Shown: positions 60,696-64,000 of the stretch, in pieces
Position numbering within the stretch: position 1 is the stretch's first letter
How the letters are laid out: each line of letters starts with the position of its first letter
NCBI GenBank assembly: GCA_016871155.1
Contig: VFZO01000006.1
Location: 1-64,000, forward strand
Origin: Acidobacteriota bacterium
Lineage (GTDB): Bacteria; Acidobacteriota; Terriglobia; Bryobacterales; Bryobacteraceae
Reading direction: 5' to 3'
DNA: 64,000 bases
Translations under genes and position numbers: made by a program
The notes under the pieces: generated by a model
Seen by the model: only the letters and a program-made list of their open reading frames with translations
Told to the model about the DNA's origin: nothing
The model's database searches: none

Positions 60696-61703
60696 ATGGA
60701 CGCACGATGGAATGCGGTGGTGGCGCGGGATGCGCGGGCGGATGGGCAGTTCTACTATTCGGTGGCGACGACAGGCGTGTATTGCCGGCCGTCCTGCGGG
60801 TCGCGGCTGCCGAAGCCGGAGAACGTCGCATTTCACGATTCGTGCGAAGCGGCGGAGCGCGCGGGTTTCCGGCCCTGTTTGCGGTGCCGGCCGAACGCAC
60901 CGCGCGCGGGCCTGATCGCGGAGATCTGCCGTTGGATCGCAGAGTCGGAGACGATGCCGGATTTGCCCGCCATGGCGGCGCGTACGGGCTTGAGCGTCTC
61001 CCGCTTTCACCGGGTGTTTCGATCGGCGACCGGTTTGACGCCGCGCCGCTACGCGGCCGAAGAGCGGGCGCGGCGCGTGCGCGCGGAATTGACGAAGCCG
61101 GGGACAGTGACGGAGGCGCTGTATGGCGCCGGATATGGCTCGAGCGGGCGGTTCTACGAGGATGCCGACCGGGTCCTGGGAATGACGCCGACGGAGATGC
61201 GGCAGGGTGCCGCGATTCACTACGGGTTCGGGAGCTGCTCCCTGGGTACCGTGCTTGCGGCGCGGAGTTCCCGCGGCGTGTGCGCCATTTTGCTGGGCGG
61301 CGGCGCGGCGGAGCTGGTGGCGGAATTGAAGGCCCGTTTCCCGCGCGCGGACGTGGCGGAAGGCGGGCCGGAGTTCGCCGGGTTGGTGGCGGCGGTTGTC
61401 CAACTGGTGGAGCAGCCCGCGCGCGGGACGGAGTTGCCGCTGGATATTCGGGGCACGGCGTTTCAGATCCGCGTTTGGGACGCACTGCGCCGGATTCCGC
61501 CGGGCACCACAGTGAGCTACGCGGAGTTGGCGGCCATGGTGGAGGCGCCGGCGGGAGCCAGGGCCGTGGCGCGGGCGTGCGCTGCGAACGCGCTGGCCGT
61601 GGCCGTGCCGTGTCACCGCGTGGTGCGGGCGGACGGCGGGCTGTCCGGGTACCGCTGGGGCGTGGAGCGGAAACGAGAGTTGTTAGAACGAGAGCGCCGG
61701 TAG
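60696..61703 (+). CDS. ada: Ada-type bifunctional alkyltransferase / AraC regulator
   Basis: 335 residues. The N-terminal zinc domain has the four ligand cysteines Cys30, Cys34, Cys61 and Cys64 (GVYCRPSCGSRLP, PCLRCRP); the first repairs methylphosphotriesters in Ada and switches it on. An AraC-type helix-turn-helix follows (LPAMAARTGLSVSRFHRVFR, ALYGAGYGSSGRFYEDADRVLG). The C-terminal alkyltransferase domain has the acceptor Cys306 in PCHRV. AGGATAAGAGC precedes the ATG. No alkA or alkB lies nearby. It complements the cysteine-less ATL protein at 26.7 kb. Confidence 0.93.
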   Translation: MDARWNAVVARDARADGQFYYSVATTGVYCRPSCGSRLPKPENVAFHDSCEAAERAGFRPCLRCRPNAPRAGLIAEICRWIAESETMPDLPAMAARTGLSVSRFHRVFRSATGLTPRRYAAEERARRVRAELTKPGTVTEALYGAGYGSSGRFYEDADRVLGMTPTEMRQGAAIHYGFGSCSLGTVLAARSSRGVCAILLGGGAAELVAELKARFPRADVAEGGPEFAGLVAAVVQLVEQPARGTELPLDIRGTAFQIRVWDALRRIPPGTTVSYAELAAMVEAPAGARAVARACAANALAVAVPCHRVVRADGGLSGYRWGVERKRELLERERR

Positions 61704-61826
61704 CGCCAGCCGGGCGGCAGTCGCCGGCGGCCGCCAGCGCCTCGTGCGGGAATGCCGAGAGCGGCGGGCGGCTCGGGGCGGCGAACATGCCGGTCCTACT
61801 CCTTCTAGCGAGAAATCGTTGCGAGA

Positions 61827-63035
61827 ATGGTCAAGATGTTACGCCGCACATTTTTATCGTTGCCACTGCTTGGCCAGGATGTGTTCGTGCGCTCGCCGGG
61901 CAAGGGCAAGGCGGTGATGGCGGTGGCGTACTATACGTCGGCTTCGGGCGTTGCCATGAAGTCGATGGAGCAGCGATGGTCGCGTTCCGATACGATCGAC
62001 ACCGTGTACGTCCGAACCTCGGCCGACAATGGGCGCACGTGGTCGGCCCCGCGGGAAAGTGCAACGGGCGAACGGCGGGCCGGGGGAATGTGGCGGAAAC
62101 ATCCGCGAGCCGGGTATGTGGATCCGCGATCGAAGAAGCTGCTCGAGTTTTGGATGGAGGCGGTGCTGCCGGCTGACGATCCGCTGGAAGGTCTGAAGAA
62201 CTATGGTGTCTACTACTCGATCGACGGCGGGCCGGCGCGGGCCGTGATCGTGCGGGGGCAGGACGCGCAGCACCCGTTGCCTGGGCTGGAGCTGGGCCGC
62301 AACGGGTTCATGTTGGGCGATCACGGCTCGATGCCGGTGACGGCGCCAAACGGCGACATACTGCTGCCCGTGGAGATTTTTCCGGCGGGTCCGGACGGGA
62401 AGCTCTACAACCCGGGCGGCGGCTATACGTGGTCCGAGGCGGCTGTGCTGCACGGGCGCTGGCGGCGCGGGGCGTTGGAGTGGACGACGTCGAACCGGCT
62501 GACCGGCGACCCGAAGGAGACGACCCGCGGAATGGTGGAGCCGACGATCGCGTTTCTGGACAGCAAGCGGGTGCTGATGGTGCTGCGCGGATCGAACGAC
62601 AAGTCTCCGGCGCTGCCCGGACGTAAGTGGGTGAGCCGGTCCGCGGATGGCGGGCGCACGTTTTCGGCCGCGCGGCCTTGGACCTTCAGCGATGGCGATT
62701 CCTTCTTCTCGCCGAGCGCCTGCTCACAGCTTGTGCCGCACTCGAACGGCAAGCTGTACTGGCTGGGCAACATTACTCCCGAGAATCCGCGCGGCAACCG
62801 GCCACGGTATCCGTTCGTGATTGGCGAGGTGGACCGGGACAGCGGCCTGCTGCGCCGGGAGACGGTGCGGCCCATCGACACGAGAAAAGAGGGTGAGAAC
62901 GAGATTTTGACACTGTCTAATTTCTTCGCCCACGAGGACAGGGAGACGCACGAGATCGTGCTTTACATGACGCGGCTGTTCGCGCTGAACGATGGCTGGG
63001 AAGGCGACGGGTTGCGCTATCGCGTGCCGGTTTAG
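61827..63035 (+). CDS. Exported sialidase-like (BNR/Asp-box) protein
   Basis: 402 residues; the front MLRRTFLSLPLLGQD (second ATG at 61836) looks like a Tat or Sec signal. Asp-box motifs SADNGRTWSAP and SADGGRTFSAA and the six-bladed layout are those of exo-alpha-sialidase-like proteins. The active-site Arg triad cannot be assigned from sequence by eye, so activity on sialic acid is not established; acidobacterial relatives include many non-sialidase glycosidases. Its final four bases overlap the convergent permease gene. Confidence 0.75.
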   Translation: MVKMLRRTFLSLPLLGQDVFVRSPGKGKAVMAVAYYTSASGVAMKSMEQRWSRSDTIDTVYVRTSADNGRTWSAPRESATGERRAGGMWRKHPRAGYVDPRSKKLLEFWMEAVLPADDPLEGLKNYGVYYSIDGGPARAVIVRGQDAQHPLPGLELGRNGFMLGDHGSMPVTAPNGDILLPVEIFPAGPDGKLYNPGGGYTWSEAAVLHGRWRRGALEWTTSNRLTGDPKETTRGMVEPTIAFLDSKRVLMVLRGSNDKSPALPGRKWVSRSADGGRTFSAARPWTFSDGDSFFSPSACSQLVPHSNGKLYWLGNITPENPRGNRPRYPFVIGEVDRDSGLLRRETVRPIDTRKEGENEILTLSNFFAHEDRETHEIVLYMTRLFALNDGWEGDGLRYRVPV

Positions 63036-64000
63036 CCCTCGCGCAAAGCACGCATTGGATCGATAGAGGCGGCTCGCATCGCCGGTCCGGCGACGGCGGC
63101 AAACGCGGCGGCGAGCAGAACGCCGATAGCGGCGAAGAGGGTCCAATAGGGAATGGCACCTTCCGGGAGCATTCTTTGTTTCTGCGCGATGTGCGCGGCG
63201 TAGACCGCGATGGGGGCGCCCAGAATGATTCCGCCGCACGCCAGCGCCATACCTTCGCTCGCGATCTGCCGCAGAACGGCCCGGCTGGGCGCTCCGAGTG
63301 CAATGCGGATTCCAATCTCCGGTGTTCGCCGCGCTGTGCTGTGCGCCATCAGACCGTAGAGGCCAACCGCGCAAAGCACCAAAGCCAGGACGCCGAAACT
63401 GCCGCAGAGCCAGGCAAACATGCGCTCCCGCTGCAGGGTGCGGGAGATCTGTTGCTCCATCGAAAAGACGTCGACCAGTGGAATGCCGGGGTCGATCTCA
63501 CGCAGCGCATGGCGAGCGGCGGGCAGTACGCTTAGCGGCGGCACGCCGGTTCGCAGAACGACCGTGACCGAGGGGATGTCTTTCGGAAGCGGACGGTACA
63601 CAACAGGCATCGGATTTGTCAGACGCGAATAGCTGGCGTTGCGGGCCACGCCGGCGATTTCCCAAACGTTTTTGCCGGAATCCTCGATCTTGGCGCCCAG
63701 CGGCGCGCGGATACCGAGCGATTGAACGAGAAGTTCGCTCACCACAACCACCTTACGGCCCGCGCGAACCTCCTCCGCCGTCAGGGCGCGGCCGGCCACG
63801 ATTTGCACACCGAGTGCGGGGAGGAATCCCGCCGTGGCGAAGTGAAAACCCGAATTTACGGACTTCGATCCGCCGGGCAGGCTCACGCCGTCGTGAAAAC
63901 CGCCTCCGCGCATAGGGCGGATGCGGGAGAGACCCATGGACAGCACGCCGGGAATGGCAGAGAGACGCTCTTCCACATTGCGGTAGTAGGTCTCAAGACG
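63032..64000 (-). CDS. ADOP-type ABC transporter permease, partial (start beyond right edge)
   Basis: The last 322 codons of a MacB/FtsX-type permease, entering from the right edge. A periplasmic section (SAIPGVLSMGLSRIRPMRGGG, VVVVSELLVQSLGI, GKNVWEIAGVARNASYSRL) is followed by three helices with RRTPEIGIRIALGAPSRAVL and the closing RAASIDPMRALREG. This matches the C-terminal half of the permease at 41825, which ends in RASRVDPIHALRE. The N-terminal half and any PadR neighbour lie outside the window. Confidence 0.85.
   Translation of the reverse strand, partial: RLETYYRNVEERLSAIPGVLSMGLSRIRPMRGGGFHDGVSLPGGSKSVNSGFHFATAGFLPALGVQIVAGRALTAEEVRAGRKVVVVSELLVQSLGIRAPLGAKIEDSGKNVWEIAGVARNASYSRLTNPMPVVYRPLPKDIPSVTVVLRTGVPPLSVLPAARHALREIDPGIPLVDVFSMEQQISRTLQRERMFAWLCGSFGVLALVLCAVGLYGLMAHSTARRTPEIGIRIALGAPSRAVLRQIASEGMALACGGIILGAPIAVYAAHIAQKQRMLPEGAIPYWTLFAAIGVLLAAAFAAVAGPAMRAASIDPMRALREG

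Noticed and set aside
60589-61788. Long upstream extension of the PadR frame opposite Ada
   Set aside because: The 400 extra codons are Pro/Arg/Ser-rich and antisense to ada; the true PadR begins at the ATG at 60588, where the winged helix starts.

Overview
The window looks like chromosomal DNA of an acidobacterium from the Solibacter/Bryobacter group (Bryobacterales). The signs are high GC content, an NHL-repeat protein that seems to carry the Solibacter-type C-terminal domain, three PadR genes beside ABC-type membrane proteins (one an 864-residue ADOP-type permease), an Oar-like TonB receptor with an N-terminal carboxypeptidase-regulatory domain, an SBBP propeller protein, and many small secreted redox or hydrolytic enzymes. 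This assignment is inference from gene families; no rRNA or other strong marker is present. I saw no tRNA, rRNA, CRISPR array, insertion sequence or prophage.

Layout. 0-4 kb: end of an unidentified gene, a phosphoglucosamine/phosphomannomutase-type enzyme, and a secreted TolB-like propeller fused to a CehA/McbA-type PHP hydrolase. 4-7.5 kb: FtsB-like gene (minus) divergent from a tightly packed run of cutA, an MFS organic-acid transporter, an outer-membrane porin and a small secreted protein. 7.5-16.8 kb: seven minus-strand genes, mostly exported (DUF362-like, unknown, methyltransferase, penicillin acylase, ankyrin/cyclase protein with a heme motif, a propeller, an NTR/Cna-like protein). 16.8-20.7 kb: two overlapping redox pairs, diheme cytochrome c plus PQQ dehydrogenase, then cytochrome b plus a sulfite-oxidase-type Mo enzyme. 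20.7-27.3 kb: phosphodiester glycosidase, MerR regulator divergent from a MATE pump, DUF4288-like gene, NHL protein, PadR pair, ATL DNA-repair protein, ThiS.

27.36-40.23 kb is one operon of respiratory complex I in the order nuoA-C-D-E-F-G-H-J-K-L-M-N. It lacks nuoB and nuoI. Back-to-back promoters and a 10-bp-arm palindrome lie in front of nuoA. A short flagellar-rod-like gene and a 400-base spacer with repeated hairpin/T-run units follow, and then an ECF sigma/anti-sigma pair.

41.8-47.9 kb (minus): a STAND-type NTPase with a precisely periodic TPR array, apparently frameshifted near its start, followed 21 bases later by a PadR gene and an ADOP permease. 48-53.8 kb: TonB receptor plus SBBP propeller, one base apart. 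53.8-64 kb: ABC-F protein, a TIM-barrel protein, a membrane protein, a PadR-controlled ABC exporter operon, an Ada-type DNA-repair regulator, a sialidase-like protein and a partial second ADOP permease.

At the largest scale the plus strand is C-rich on the left and G-rich on the right regardless of gene direction. This strand-asymmetry switch centres roughly on the start of the nuo operon. The best candidates for something undescribed are the STAND/TPR gene with its split N-terminus, the incomplete complex I operon with its palindromic operator, the ankyrin/heme/cyclase fusion, and the 78-residue mini flagellar-rod-like protein.
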